A DNA stretch of 64,000 bases from FEN-299 sp963727765 (lineage in GTDB: Bacteria; Acidobacteriota; Vicinamibacteria; Vicinamibacterales; Fen-181): NCBI GenBank assembly GCA_963727765.1, contig CAVSGZ010000004.1, forward strand, positions 237,179 to 301,178, written 5' to 3'. The position numbers and the translations under genes are program-made. The notes under the pieces are model-generated. The model saw only the letters and a program-made list of their open reading frames with translations. It was not told the origin of the DNA and did no database searches. Each line of letters starts with the position of its first letter. Position 1 is the stretch's first letter. Shown here in pieces: positions 1-8,328 of this stretch.

Positions 1-587
1 GCCGGGCGGATCACCAGGTGCACGTTGGGATGACGCCTGGTGATGACCGTGACGATGTCCCTGATGGCGGCGCCGTCGAGCGAGGTGACGATGCCGATGG
101 CGCGGGGGAGCGCGGGCAGCGGGCGCTTGCGCTCCCGTGCGAAGAGCCCCTCGGCCGCCAGGCGCTTCTTCAGCTGCTCGAAGGCCAGCTGCAGCGCGCC
201 CGCGCCCTGCGGCTCCATCTGCTCGCAGACGATCTGGTACTCGCCCTTCGGATCGTAGACGCTCAATCGGCCCCGCGCGAGCACGAGCAGGCCGTCCTCG
301 GGCGTGAAGCGCAGCGACCGGACGGCCGACCGCCACATCACCGCCTTGATCTGGGCGCCCGAGTCCTTGAGCGTGAAGTAGAGATGGCCGGTCTGCTTCC
401 AGAGCCGGCAGTTGGACAGCTCGCCCTCGACCCAGACTTCGCCGAAGCGCGATTCGAGCGTGGCGCGGATGGCCGCGGTGAGCGAGGTGACCGTCCAGAC
501 CCGCCGCTCGGACTCCCCGCCGGGTTCCGGGCCGTCCTCGGGCGGCACCGACTCGAACGGCAGACCGAACAGATCGTCGGTGGGCAC
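1..587 (-). CDS. xseA: Exodeoxyribonuclease VII large subunit, partial (C-terminus cut by window edge)
   Basis: The large subunit of exonuclease VII degrades single-stranded DNA to oligonucleotides in the cytoplasm together with XseB. About 195 N-terminal residues are visible. They carry the OB-fold wedge (WVEGELSNCR, then HLYFTLKD, then IKAVMW) and the start of the catalytic domain (GIVTSLDGAAIRDI, ITRRHP). I chose the GTG at 587 because it begins the family-like N-terminus (VPTDDLFGLPFE) and lies just after the ymdB stop at 593-595. No Shine-Dalgarno is visible. A TAGAAT hexamer ends 7 nt upstream, but it overlaps the ymdB coding end, so readthrough from ymdB is equally likely. The rest of the gene lies outside the window. 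Confidence 0.93.
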   Translation of the reverse strand, partial: MPTDDLFGLPFESVPPEDGPEPGGESERRVWTVTSLTAAIRATLESRFGEVWVEGELSNCRLWKQTGHLYFTLKDSGAQIKAVMWRSAVRSLRFTPEDGLLVLARGRLSVYDPKGEYQIVCEQMEPQGAGALQLAFEQLKKRLAAEGLFARERKRPLPALPRAIGIVTSLDGAAIRDIVTVITRRHPNVHLVIRP

Positions 588-592
588 GGCGG

Positions 593-1411
593 CTATTCTA
601 TCGCCGTTTCCCGGTCCATCTGCTCGAGGTCGGCCAGGGGGCAGGCGAGGCGCGTGATCGACGTGGCCTTGCCCGTGTCCTCGTCGACGCCGATGACGAC
701 GCCGTGCAGGCGCGGATCGCCGGTGGCCGGCTCGAAGCGCGACGGCATGGCGGTCAGGAAGCGGGCGAGCGCCGGCTGGCACTCGGTCCCGATAATCGAG
801 TGGTGGGGGCCCGTCATGCCGGCGTCGGTGATGTAGGCGGTGCCGCTCGGGAGGATCTTCTCGTCGGCCGTCTGCACGTGCGTGTGCGTGCCGATGACGG
901 CGGTGACCCGGCCGTCGAGATGCCAGCCCATCGCGATCTTCTCGGAGGTTGCCTCGGCGTGGAAGTCCACCAGGATGATGCGCGTGCGGCCGGCGAACGT
1001 CTCGGCCTCGCGCAGCGCGGCCAAGAACGGGTCGTCGAGCGGGTGCATGAAGACGCGTCCCATCAGGTTGACGACGCCGACGCCGCGGCCCGTGGCCGTC
1101 CGGGCGAGCACCGACCCGCGGCCCGGCACGCCGGCCGGGTAGTTGGCCGGGCGCAGCAGGCGCGGCTCGGCGGCGACGTAGTCGAGCGCCTCCTTCTTGT
1201 CCCAGACGTGATTGCCCGACGTCATCACGTCCACGCCGGCGGCGGCAAGCGCGTCGCCGACCTCGCGGGTGATGCCGAAGCCGCCCGCCGCGTTCTCGAC
1301 GTTGGCCACCACCAAGTCGATGGCGTAGCGGCGCACGAGCGGGCGGAGCCCCTTGCGGACGAGGTCGCGCCCGGGCCGTCCGAACACATCGCCGATGAAG
1401 AGGAGGTTCAT
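593..1411 (-). CDS. ymdB: YmdB-family metallophosphoesterase (TIGR00282)
   Basis: This 272-residue protein belongs to the YmdB/TIGR00282 calcineurin-like phosphoesterases; characterised members hydrolyse 2',3'- or 3',5'-cyclic nucleotides. The metal-binding set is complete: Asp8 (GDVFG), Glu39 (NVENAAGG), Asn67-His68 (SGNHVWD), His151 (DFHAEATSEK), and His176 and His178 (GTHTHVQ). The ATG at 1411 overlaps the TGA of the upstream hsp20 gene (ATGA), so the two are probably translationally coupled. xseA follows six bases downstream. In many bacteria ymdB is linked to rny; here the partners are hsp20 and xseA. Confidence 0.93.
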   Translation of the reverse strand: MNLLFIGDVFGRPGRDLVRKGLRPLVRRYAIDLVVANVENAAGGFGITREVGDALAAAGVDVMTSGNHVWDKKEALDYVAAEPRLLRPANYPAGVPGRGSVLARTATGRGVGVVNLMGRVFMHPLDDPFLAALREAETFAGRTRIILVDFHAEATSEKIAMGWHLDGRVTAVIGTHTHVQTADEKILPSGTAYITDAGMTGPHHSIIGTECQPALARFLTAMPSRFEPATGDPRLHGVVIGVDEDTGKATSITRLACPLADLEQMDRETAIE

Positions 1412-1869
1412 GCTGTGGTGACCGGCACGGAGATTTCCTGCCCCCGCCGATCGGGGATCCGCGGGACGAGGACGCGGAGTTCGCCCGACCGGAGGACAGC
1501 GCGGGCCCCGCCGCCGTCGAAGGCCCCGTCGAGCTGCACGGCGCGCGCGAAGCGGCCGAACCCGCGCTCGACGACGTGGAAACTGGCGTCGGCGGGCTGG
1601 CACGGATAGGGCGACGGCTTCAGTCCCGCCACGAGCAGGACGTTGCGCTTGATCAGCACGCGGACGAACTCGCTCGAGATGCCGGGCACATCCACGACCA
1701 CCTCCATCCCGGCGGCCGTCTCCTGGACGTCGAGCAGCGGCGTGCATTGGCCCGCCACCGACAGGCGGGCGGCCCCGGCCGCGACCTCGAGGTTGTCGAA
1801 CAGCCGGGCCACTTCGTCGTGGAACTCGCGCACTTCAGATGACAGCAAGATACGATGGAGATCGTGCAT
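1408..1869 (-). CDS. Small heat-shock protein, Hsp20/alpha-crystallin family
   Basis: This ATP-independent holdase chaperone has about 153 residues. An alpha-crystallin domain spans roughly residues 40-140: it starts at TPLLDVQETAAGMEVVVDVPG and ends near LRVLVPRIPDRRG. A degenerate C-terminal tail follows. I preferred the ATG at 1869 (MHDLHRILL) because GGAAG lies six bases upstream. A GTG at 1905 would add twelve residues but has no ribosome site. The protein is more divergent than the second Hsp20 at 11.4 kb. It overlaps ymdB by four bases. Confidence 0.85.
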   Translation of the reverse strand: MHDLHRILLSSEVREFHDEVARLFDNLEVAAGAARLSVAGQCTPLLDVQETAAGMEVVVDVPGISSEFVRVLIKRNVLLVAGLKPSPYPCQPADASFHVVERGFGRFARAVQLDGAFDGGGARAVLRSGELRVLVPRIPDRRGQEISVPVTTA

Positions 1870-1906
1870 GCGGCGCTTCCCGTTCGGTTTCTCCCATCTT
1901 CGCACA

Positions 1907-1990
1907 GGGGGAAGGAGGACGGGTAGAATTCAGAAGAAGGCTCAGGGCTCAAGGCTCAGGACTCAAGGACGGGGGACGGGGGGACCCACG
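1907..1990. other. Divergent intergenic region with short direct repeats
   Basis: This 84-base gap separates hsp20 (minus) from the eIF2B-like gene (plus). It contains two imperfect 14-base tandem copies of GGCTCAGGGCTCAA and then two GGACGGGGG-like units just before the ATG at 1991. I see no convincing -35/-10 pair. Confidence 0.4.
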
Positions 1991-2896
1991 ATGGATGCAA
2001 CGCTGGCGGCGGCCATCGACCAACTGAAGGCCGACGCGACGTCCGGCGCGTCGGAGCTGCTGCCGCGGGCCATCGAGATTCTGCGCGGCGCCGCGTCGCT
2101 CCCGCCCGATGCGGCGCTCGAACTGGCTCGCGCCGTCGGGCGGGCGCAGCCGTCGATGGCTTCCCTCTGGAACGCCGCGCTGGCCACGCTCGCCGAGCGA
2201 CCTCGTCCCGGCGCGCTGGAGCGCTTCGACGAGCGCCGACGCCGCGCGTCGGCGGCCCTCGTGCGCTCGGTCGTCGAACATCTGGCGCTCTCCGGCGCCG
2301 GCCCGCGCCACATCATCACCCTGTCGTTCAGCGGGTCGGTGCTCGCCTCCCTGTGCGAGGCCGCGCGGCGGGCACCGCTGCGCGTTTCCTGCGCCGAGGG
2401 ACGGCCCGGCCTCGAGGGGCGGCGGATGGCGCGGGCGCTGGCCGAGGCGGGGATCGCCGTGGACTTCTACGCAGACGCCGCGTTGGCCGAGGCGCTGCGG
2501 CGCGACCGCGAGAGCGACACGGTGGTGCTCGTGGGCGCGGACGCCGTCACGCCGGGCTGGATCCTCAACAAGACCGGGACGTCGATGCTCGCGGCCGCCG
2601 CCGCGCACGAGGCGGTGGCGGTCTACGTCGCGGCCGCGCGCGACAAGTTCATGGACGCGCGCGCAGCGCGCCTCCTGCGCATCGTCGGGCACGACCCCCG
2701 AGAGGTGTGGGACGCGGCGCCACCGGGCATCGCTGTTCGAAACGCCTGGTTCGAACGGGTCCCGACGGACTGGCTGACAGGCATCATCACCGACGCGGGG
2801 ACGCTGACACCCGACATGCTCGAGGAAGCCTGCCGCGCGGCGTCGGCTGACGCGTCGGACGAGGAGATCGCCACGCTGATGGGCGAGGGTTCTTAG
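1991..2896 (+). CDS. eIF2B alpha/beta/delta-like protein (MtnA / ribose-1,5-bisphosphate isomerase superfamily)
   Basis: This 301-residue protein has the Rossmann-type C-terminal half of the eIF2B-alpha/MtnA/R15P-isomerase superfamily. Visible family segments are ITLSFSGSVL, SCAEGRPGLEGRRMA (the ExRPxxxG substrate-phosphate motif), VVLVGADAVTPGWILNKTGT (catalytic Asp region) and FERVPTDWLTGIITDAG. Superfamily members isomerise phosphorylated pentoses or 5-methylthioribose-1-phosphate. The substrate cannot be read from the sequence, and no methionine-salvage or AMP-salvage partner is nearby. The ATG at 1991 is the first start after the divergent gap and gives the usual 300-residue length. Confidence 0.8.
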   Translation: MDATLAAAIDQLKADATSGASELLPRAIEILRGAASLPPDAALELARAVGRAQPSMASLWNAALATLAERPRPGALERFDERRRRASAALVRSVVEHLALSGAGPRHIITLSFSGSVLASLCEAARRAPLRVSCAEGRPGLEGRRMARALAEAGIAVDFYADAALAEALRRDRESDTVVLVGADAVTPGWILNKTGTSMLAAAAAHEAVAVYVAAARDKFMDARAARLLRIVGHDPREVWDAAPPGIAVRNAWFERVPTDWLTGIITDAGTLTPDMLEEACRAASADASDEEIATLMGEGS

Positions 2897-2909
2897 GCCA
2901 GCCGGTCCG

Positions 2910-2931
2910 AGCCCGCCGCTCGCCGCGGGCT
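2910..2931 (+). terminator. Hairpin after the eIF2B-like gene
   Basis: A 7-bp perfect stem (AGCCCGC / GCGGGCT) with an 8-base loop lies 14 bases after the stop codon. It is followed by GAAAAAGC rather than a T-run, so it may be a weak terminator or an mRNA-stabilising hairpin. Confidence 0.35.
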
Positions 2932-2988
2932 GAAAAAGCAGGCGGTCGCAGACTGAGCCTTGACTCCTGCCGGTGATTGCACACAATC

Positions 2989-2994
2989 TATAAT
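2989..2994 (+). promoter_or_regulatory. TATAAT -10 box upstream of the GGDEF gene
   Basis: This is a perfect TATAAT in an otherwise GC-rich gap. A TTGACT is present at 2960-2965, but the spacer is 23 bases, too long for a standard sigma-70 promoter. Treat it as a likely -10 with a weak or absent -35. Confidence 0.4.
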
Positions 2995-3045
2995 TACGCC
3001 TGTTTGAGCCAACATATGGAGGGAGGGGCTCGGGCCCCTGACGAT

Positions 3046-4275
3046 ATGCGAATTACGCGCAAGGAAATCCTCCTCATCGTTGGCCTGATGGCTTCCATCG
3101 CGGTGGCGTTCTCCGATCAGATCATCGACCTGTCGAGCGCGCCGCCTGGCGTCGTGGGCATACGGCACATCGCGTTTCTGCCCGGGCTTGCCTTCATGGC
3201 GATCGTCCTCCTGGTCTACGTCCAGACCAAGCGGCAGGAGGTCGAGGTGCTGGCCGCAAAAGTGGCCGAGGAGGCGCGCGAGTCGCAGGAGCGCGCGTCT
3301 GAGCTCGAGCGCCTCGTGGCGTTCTGGAAGGCGCTGACGCAGTCGCTCGACATCGGCGCCGTTCGAGATACGGTCGCCGAGCACCTGCCCGACATCGCGC
3401 GCAGCGCGGAGACCTGGCTGGTCACGGGCGAGGGCGGCACCTGGGCGGGGATGTTCGGCCCAGCGACCGTGCGGACCGCGAGCGGCGAGACCGGCGTCAC
3501 CGACTTTGCTCTCGACGTGTTGGCGCAGCCCGACGCATCCGCCACGCCCGAAGGCCTCGAGCGGGACGGCCAGATCTGCTTTCCGCTGGTGGCTGCCGGC
3601 GCGACGCTCGGGGCGCTCGGGCTGCCGGCCAGCGATGTGTCGGCCAGCGTGTTGCGACGACAGGTGGTGGGCGCGGCCGCGGCGCTCATCGCCGTGGCGG
3701 TCCGCAGCGCCAACCTGCTGCGCGACCTCCGGGAGAACACGCTGCGCGACTCGCTGACCGGCTGCTCGACCCGCGCGTACGCGCTCGAGGTGGCGACGGC
3801 GGAGCTGAAACGGGCGGAACGTTCGCGGATGCAGATCTCGCTGCTCATGATCGACATCGATCATTTCAAGTCGATCAATGACCGGCACGGGCACCTGTGC
3901 GGCGACGCCGTGCTGGCGGCGGTGGGCACGACGATTCGAACGAAGCTCAGGGCGAGCGATGTGAAGTGCCGCTACGGCGGCGACGAGTTCCTCATCCTGC
4001 TGCCCGATACGCCGACCGAGGGCGCCGTCCGCGCGGCGGAGTCGGTGCGGGAGGCCCTCGCGGACCTCGAGATCCCCTGGCACGGGCAGACGATCCACGT
4101 GACGAGCAGTTTCGGCGTGACCACGGCCCACCCGGGCGAGTGCATCCCGACACCCCTCATCGCCCGAGCCGACGCGGCGCTGTACTTCGCCAAGCACGAA
4201 GGCCGCAACTGCGTCCGCGTCGAGGACCCGGGGCACACCCCGCCCGGCGGCAGGCAGGTCAGGGCACCAGCGTGA
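3046..4275 (+). CDS. Membrane-anchored diguanylate cyclase (GAF-like sensor + GGDEF)
   Basis: This enzyme makes cyclic-di-GMP from two GTP. There are about 409 residues from the ATG at 3046. Two membrane segments (about residues 8-22 and 42-60) are followed by a coiled coil (residues 60-90), a GAF-like region (about 95-230) and a GGDEF domain. The active site GGDEF is at residues 311-315 (RYGGDEFLILL), with an intact inhibitory I-site RASD at 302-305, exactly five residues upstream; product inhibition is therefore expected. ATG 3016 and TTG 2977 would extend the N-terminus; 3046 gives the cleanest membrane start. The last 17 bases overlap vapC on the other strand. Confidence 0.9.
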   Translation: MRITRKEILLIVGLMASIAVAFSDQIIDLSSAPPGVVGIRHIAFLPGLAFMAIVLLVYVQTKRQEVEVLAAKVAEEARESQERASELERLVAFWKALTQSLDIGAVRDTVAEHLPDIARSAETWLVTGEGGTWAGMFGPATVRTASGETGVTDFALDVLAQPDASATPEGLERDGQICFPLVAAGATLGALGLPASDVSASVLRRQVVGAAAALIAVAVRSANLLRDLRENTLRDSLTGCSTRAYALEVATAELKRAERSRMQISLLMIDIDHFKSINDRHGHLCGDAVLAAVGTTIRTKLRASDVKCRYGGDEFLILLPDTPTEGAVRAAESVREALADLEIPWHGQTIHVTSSFGVTTAHPGECIPTPLIARADAALYFAKHEGRNCVRVEDPGHTPPGGRQVRAPA

Positions 4276-4666
4276 AGCTGGGGACGTGGCGGGGCGCGAC
4301 CCGGGACAGGTGGCGCCGGTCGGTCGTGGCGATCGTCGTCACCTTCAGCCGCTCTGCCATGGCGACCAGTGACAGATCGACGAACCCCAGGTCGGGATAA
4401 CGCCCCATCAGTTCGCAGGCGCGCTGCATGTCGACCGCCTTGAGGGGCTCCACGTCGAGTTCGCCGGCGACCAGACTTCGCACGAATCGCCGCTCGACCA
4501 TCGCCCCGAGGCGGGTCTGCAGCAGGTAGGTGACTTCCGGCAGGACGGTCACGGGCGCGAGCAGCAGGTCGGATACCTCACCCAGCCAGCGGCGTGCCCG
4601 CTCGTGCCATCCGTCGTCCGCGTCGGCGAGCGCATACAGGACGCCGGTGTCCAGGAGGATGGCCAT
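4259..4666 (-). CDS. vapC: VapC-like PIN-domain toxin (ribonuclease)
   Basis: PIN-domain endoribonuclease of 135 residues, the toxin of a type II toxin-antitoxin pair. The four acidic residues of the family are present: Asp6 (ILLDTGV), the Glu in LPEVTYLL, the Asp in GFVDLSLVAMAE and the Asp in ATTDRRH. Its ATG overlaps the TAA of the antitoxin gene (TAATG), the usual coupling. The 3' end overlaps the GGDEF gene tail to tail by 17 bases. Confidence 0.88.
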   Translation of the reverse strand: MAILLDTGVLYALADADDGWHERARRWLGEVSDLLLAPVTVLPEVTYLLQTRLGAMVERRFVRSLVAGELDVEPLKAVDMQRACELMGRYPDLGFVDLSLVAMAERLKVTTIATTDRRHLSRVAPRHVPSFTLVP

Positions 4667-4911
4667 TAGCGCTTCCGCCTTCTGGTGCCGGACTTCCAGA
4701 GCAGTTCCTCGTGCCGTTCCGCGGTGTCGTGGCGCCCGCTGCGGCCGGCTGCCACAAACGCCATGGCGCTCGGCGGCGTCTCTCGGGCGCTGACCACGTA
4801 CTCCGCCACGGCCTCGCGCACGAGAGCCGCCATCGGGCGGTCAGTGCGGCGCGCCAGCGCCTTCAGCTGGCGTTCGAGCTGTTCGTCGAGGAAGATGGTC
4901 GTGCGTCGCAT
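4666..4911 (-). CDS. Ribbon-helix-helix antitoxin of the VapBC pair
   Basis: An 81-residue protein. The N-terminus (RRTTIFLDEQLERQLKALA) has the beta-strand and two helices of a ribbon-helix-helix DNA-binding domain, and the C-terminal part should wrap the toxin. It lies directly upstream of the PIN toxin with a TAATG overlap. The start codon sits inside a palindrome (4908-4922), so the complex probably represses its own promoter. There is no Shine-Dalgarno; a TAGCAT hexamer ends seven bases before the ATG, so the message may be leaderless. Confidence 0.85.
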   Translation of the reverse strand: MRRTTIFLDEQLERQLKALARRTDRPMAALVREAVAEYVVSARETPPSAMAFVAAGRSGRHDTAERHEELLWKSGTRRRKR

Positions 4912-4929
4912 ATGTCATATGCTAGCATA
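4908..4929 (-). promoter_or_regulatory. VapBC operator: two overlapping palindromes over the antitoxin start
   Basis: GCATATG-T-CATATGC (4908-4922) overlaps a perfect 12-base palindrome TATGCTAGCATA (4918-4929). They cover the start codon and the -10-like TAGCAT. This is the layout expected of an autoregulated ribbon-helix-helix operator. Confidence 0.6.
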
Positions 4930-4979
4930 CATTACCGCGCCATGCGGCCGCCTGCGCCAGGAGCACGGCTCGAACGGCG

Positions 4980-5999
4980 TTACCCCGCCAGCCCCGGCCG
5001 CCAGAGCAGCCCCAGGCCGAGGATGCGCTGGAGCAGGGCTTCGTACGAGACGCCGGCGTGCTCGGCGGCCTCGGCGAAGTCCTCCCCGTACGCCAGTTGA
5101 GGGTTGGGGTTGGCCTCGAGCACGTAGATTCGGCCGCCGGCATCGAGCCTGAGGTCGATCCGCGCGTAGCCGCTCAGGTCGAGCGTACGGAAGACGCGCT
5201 TGCACAGGTGTTGGACCCGCCGGGTCACGTCGGCCGGCAGATCGGCCGGTCCGGTCGTGATGCCGTACTTCTCACGGTAGGCGTCGTTCCACTTCACGCG
5301 CTCGCTGGCGATGTGGTGCGCGCGATCAGGCATCTGGGCGAAGTTCATCTCCCACACCGGAAACACGCGCAGCCGCGCGTGCCCCAGTACGCCCACGTAC
5401 AACTCGCGGCCGTCGATGTAGCGCTCGACGATGGCATCGGTGCCGATGCTCTGGTGGATGAACCTGACGCGTTCGCCGAGCGCCGCCTCGTCTTCGACGA
5501 TCGACGCCTGAGAGATGCCGATGGAGGCCTCCTGCGTGAGCGACTTGACGATGAGCGGGAAGGGCAGCCTCTTCCGGACCCGCGGCACCCGGCCCATCCG
5601 GACGACGGTGAACTCCGGAGCCGGGATCCGGTGGTAGGCGAGCAGCGTGCCGGCGAGGGCCTTGTCGCGCGACAGCATCAGGCCACGCGGGTTGCAGCCG
5701 GTGTAGGGCGTCTTCATCAGCTCCAGATAGCTGACCACGTGCTGATCGAAGACGCCGATCTCGGCGAAGCTCTCCATCAGGTTGAAGACGATCTGGGGGG
5801 CGAAGTCCGCGATCGCCTGCCGGACGACGCCCAGGTCGTCCTTGACCCCGACCTTCCGCACCTGGTGCCCCATGGCCTCGAGGTGGGAGACGACATCGAA
5901 CTCCATCTTCCAGGGCACGTTGATCACGTCCGCGCCGTCGGTGTCGTCTGGCGGCACGAGGTAGTCGTGCATCAGCGCGAGGACTCTGAGCGCCTTCAT
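4980..5999 (-). CDS. ATP-grasp ligase, D-alanine-D-alanine-ligase-like
   Basis: A 339-residue cytoplasmic ATP-grasp enzyme expected to join a carboxylate to an amine through an acyl-phosphate. Visible segments are MLSRDKALAGTLLAYHRIPAP (start of the central domain), FPLIVKSLTQEASIGISQASIV (ATP-binding Lys and loop), AIVERYIDGRELYVGVLG, and ARIDLRLDAGGRIYVLEANPNPQLAYGED (Mg-binding Asp/Glu/Asn). It is not a plain Ddl: the N-terminal domain differs, and its ATG overlaps the stop of the upstream metallopeptidase gene (ATGA). The pair probably acts on one peptide or amino-acid substrate. The substrate is unknown. Confidence 0.8.
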   Translation of the reverse strand: MKALRVLALMHDYLVPPDDTDGADVINVPWKMEFDVVSHLEAMGHQVRKVGVKDDLGVVRQAIADFAPQIVFNLMESFAEIGVFDQHVVSYLELMKTPYTGCNPRGLMLSRDKALAGTLLAYHRIPAPEFTVVRMGRVPRVRKRLPFPLIVKSLTQEASIGISQASIVEDEAALGERVRFIHQSIGTDAIVERYIDGRELYVGVLGHARLRVFPVWEMNFAQMPDRAHHIASERVKWNDAYREKYGITTGPADLPADVTRRVQHLCKRVFRTLDLSGYARIDLRLDAGGRIYVLEANPNPQLAYGEDFAEAAEHAGVSYEALLQRILGLGLLWRPGLAG

Positions 6000-7069
6000 A
6001 GGGCCAACCTGTGCCTGGCGCTGTGCAGGGCGTTCACCGTCTGCGCCGTCAGCAGCGCCGTGAAGTCCATCTGCGCCCGCTCTTCCGGGCCCGCGAGCCG
6101 CAACCCGAGTTCCTGGCTGCGCTGGATGATGTCCTCGATCATCCGGTCGATCGCGTACTGCTTCTCGCCCGTGAACCGTGCCACGCGCTGCCGGACCTGC
6201 CTGCGGATCCGCGACAGAAAGGCCGCCGCCGTGACGTGCGACGCGAACTCGGGTTGGTCCGAGAACAGGCGCCGGAGGTCCCGGTCGTAGAAGTTCGGGT
6301 AGGCGACGCCGTACTTCGTCCGTTTGCGCTGGTAGTGCGTGCCGAGCGTCCGGCGGATCCGCGGGAGCGGGTCCACGGGCTTGCCCGCGACAGCGACCGG
6401 GTCGCGCTGGCCGATCTCGGACATCAGGCTCTCCATGTACTCGAGTTTTCGGAGCGCCGGCCAGCCCGCGTACCGCGCGCGCCACTGGGAGTCCGGGGTC
6501 AGCCAGACGGCGAAGGTCTCGGCGAAATCCTCCGACGGGTGGCTCTGCGCGTACCAGGACTCGAGGTGCACCACGAAACTCCGGCTGTAGGGCCGCGGCG
6601 TGTAGTCGTCGGGGTACGGCTCCGAGGACCGGCCGAACAGGTCCTGGCGGCGCCGCCGCCGCTGCAGTCGGTACGCGTTGTCGATGGCGTGGCCGGTTTC
6701 GTGGCGCAGGATCCGGAGGCACCACTCCGGGGTGCCGCCCTCGACCTCGAGCATCTGGCTTTCCTCGAGTTTGGCCAGCCGCGGATGGGCGAGGTAGAAG
6801 GGCAGGGCGATGCCCGACGTGCCATCCGGTGTGAACCACTCGTCGGAGAGCCAGAAGTGCGGCCGGAAGCGGACCTGGCGAGCGTCCAGGTCCTGCGCGA
6901 GTTCATCGATCCGCTCGCGCAGCCACGGCGACGACTCGATGCTGAGGCCCAGATCGCACATCCGGACGCGCAGCAGCTGGTCGTCAGGCAGCGAGGCCCA
7001 CTCGACCGTCGTCAGGGCGGCGGGGTCGGACGTGAGCGGGCGGTTCTCGTGATCGGGACCCGGCGTCAT
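5996..7069 (-). CDS. Putative zinc-binding metallopeptidase (HETGH zincin)
   Basis: A 357-residue protein with a zincin motif HETGH at residues 123-127 and a conserved downstream acidic stretch SEDFAETFAVWL (Glu180, Asp181, Glu184) that probably gives the third zinc ligand. This pattern matches the 'putative zinc-binding metallopeptidase' family (Peptidase_Mx type). There is no signal peptide or membrane segment, so it is cytoplasmic. It starts 43 bases after the CoA-transferase gene and overlaps the ATP-grasp gene by four bases, which argues for one functional unit with the ligase. The biochemical role is unknown. Confidence 0.72.
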   Translation of the reverse strand: MTPGPDHENRPLTSDPAALTTVEWASLPDDQLLRVRMCDLGLSIESSPWLRERIDELAQDLDARQVRFRPHFWLSDEWFTPDGTSGIALPFYLAHPRLAKLEESQMLEVEGGTPEWCLRILRHETGHAIDNAYRLQRRRRRQDLFGRSSEPYPDDYTPRPYSRSFVVHLESWYAQSHPSEDFAETFAVWLTPDSQWRARYAGWPALRKLEYMESLMSEIGQRDPVAVAGKPVDPLPRIRRTLGTHYQRKRTKYGVAYPNFYDRDLRRLFSDQPEFASHVTAAAFLSRIRRQVRQRVARFTGEKQYAIDRMIEDIIQRSQELGLRLAGPEERAQMDFTALLTAQTVNALHSARHRLAL

Positions 7070-7112
7070 GACTTCGTCCAGTGGTGGCGGCCCAGGCGAA
7101 GCCGCCAGCCGG

Positions 7113-8306
7113 CTAGACCACCCTCTTCTGCTTCAGCTCCGCGATCTGCTCGGCGCCGTAGCCGATCGACTCGAGGATCTCCTCGGTGTGCGCCGACAGG
7201 CGCGGCGGCGGCGCATCGAGGCTGCCGGGCGTCTCGGAGAACTTGGCCGTGAGGTTGAACAGCTTCAGCGGCCCGATCCCCGGCTCGGTGATCGTCTGGA
7301 TCGTGCCGCGGTGCTCGATCTGCGGCTGGACCAGCGCGGCCTGCAGCGTGAGGATGTCGCCCGACGGGATTCCCTTCGCGTTCAGCTTGTCCGCCCAGTA
7401 AGAGGTCGGCTGCGAGGTTAGCTTCGCCTCGATGAGCGGGGTGAGCGCCCTGCGGTTCGCCTTGCGCACGTCGCGCTTGGAGAACCGCTCGTCGGTCTTG
7501 AGCTCCGGCACCTCGAGCACGTCGCAGAGCGCCTCCCACTGCTTCTGCTCGTTGGCCGCGATGTTGATGTAGCCGTCGGCCGTCTTGAACGACCCCGACG
7601 GCGCGGCGGTCATGTTGTCGTTGCCGAGCAGCTGCGGCGGCTTGCCGCCGATCAGCCAGTTGGCGGCCACCCAGCCGAGCAGCGGCATGATCGAGTCGAT
7701 CATCGCGACGTCGATCATCTGGCCGCGGCCGGTGTGCTCGCGGTAGTAGAGCGCGCCCATGATCGAGAACGCGGCGTTGAGGCCGCCCACCGTGTCACAG
7801 ACCGGGAAGCCGGCGCGCAGCGGGTTGAGCCGCTCGTCGCCATTGATCGCCATCACGCCGCTCAGCCCCTGGATGATCTGGTCGTAGGCCGGCTTGTCGG
7901 CGTCGGGGCCGGTCTGGCCGAAGCCCGAGATGGCGCAGTAGATGAGCCGCGGGTACTTCGCGTGCAACTCCTCCCAGGGGAAACCGAGACGCGCCAGCAC
8001 GCCGGGCCGGAAGTTCTCGACCAGGACGTCGGCCGTCGCCAGCAGCCTGCGGAAGATCTCCTTCCCCTCCTCCTCCTTGAGATTGAGCGTCAGCGACTTC
8101 TTGTTGGTGTTCTGGGCCAGGAAGGAGGTGCCCATCAGCTGCTGGTTCAGCTCGGGCACGTTGCCCAGCTTGCGGGCGAGGTCGCCGCCTGCCGGGTTCT
8201 CGATCTTGATGACCTCGGCGCCGGCGAGCGCGAGGTGCAGGGTGGCGAAGGGGCCGGCCAGGACGTTGGTCATGTCCAGCACCCGAACGGCGTCCAGGAG
8301 TCTCAT
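7113..8306 (-). CDS. Family III CoA transferase (CaiB/BaiF)
   Basis: Moves CoA between organic acids. 397 residues. The N-terminal signature RVLDMTNVLAGPFATLHLALAGAEVIKIE, NTNKKSLTLNLK and ENFRPGVLARLG are all family marks, and Asp142 in KPAYDQIIQGLSG aligns with the catalytic aspartate that forms the enzyme-anhydride. The ATG at 8306 is 22 bases after the HMG-CoA lyase-like stop. With that lyase and leuCD upstream it probably activates a C5 or C6 dicarboxylate such as citramalate or mesaconate; the substrate is inferred from context only. Confidence 0.9.
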   Translation of the reverse strand: MRLLDAVRVLDMTNVLAGPFATLHLALAGAEVIKIENPAGGDLARKLGNVPELNQQLMGTSFLAQNTNKKSLTLNLKEEEGKEIFRRLLATADVLVENFRPGVLARLGFPWEELHAKYPRLIYCAISGFGQTGPDADKPAYDQIIQGLSGVMAINGDERLNPLRAGFPVCDTVGGLNAAFSIMGALYYREHTGRGQMIDVAMIDSIMPLLGWVAANWLIGGKPPQLLGNDNMTAAPSGSFKTADGYINIAANEQKQWEALCDVLEVPELKTDERFSKRDVRKANRRALTPLIEAKLTSQPTSYWADKLNAKGIPSGDILTLQAALVQPQIEHRGTIQTITEPGIGPLKLFNLTAKFSETPGSLDAPPPRLSAHTEEILESIGYGAEQIAELKQKRVV

Positions 8307-8328
8307 GAGTGCCTCGAAGAAAAAGGGA

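Noticed and set aside
2960..2994. TTGACT with TATAAT as a standard promoter for the GGDEF gene.
   Set aside because: The spacer is 23 bases; only the -10 part was kept as a feature.
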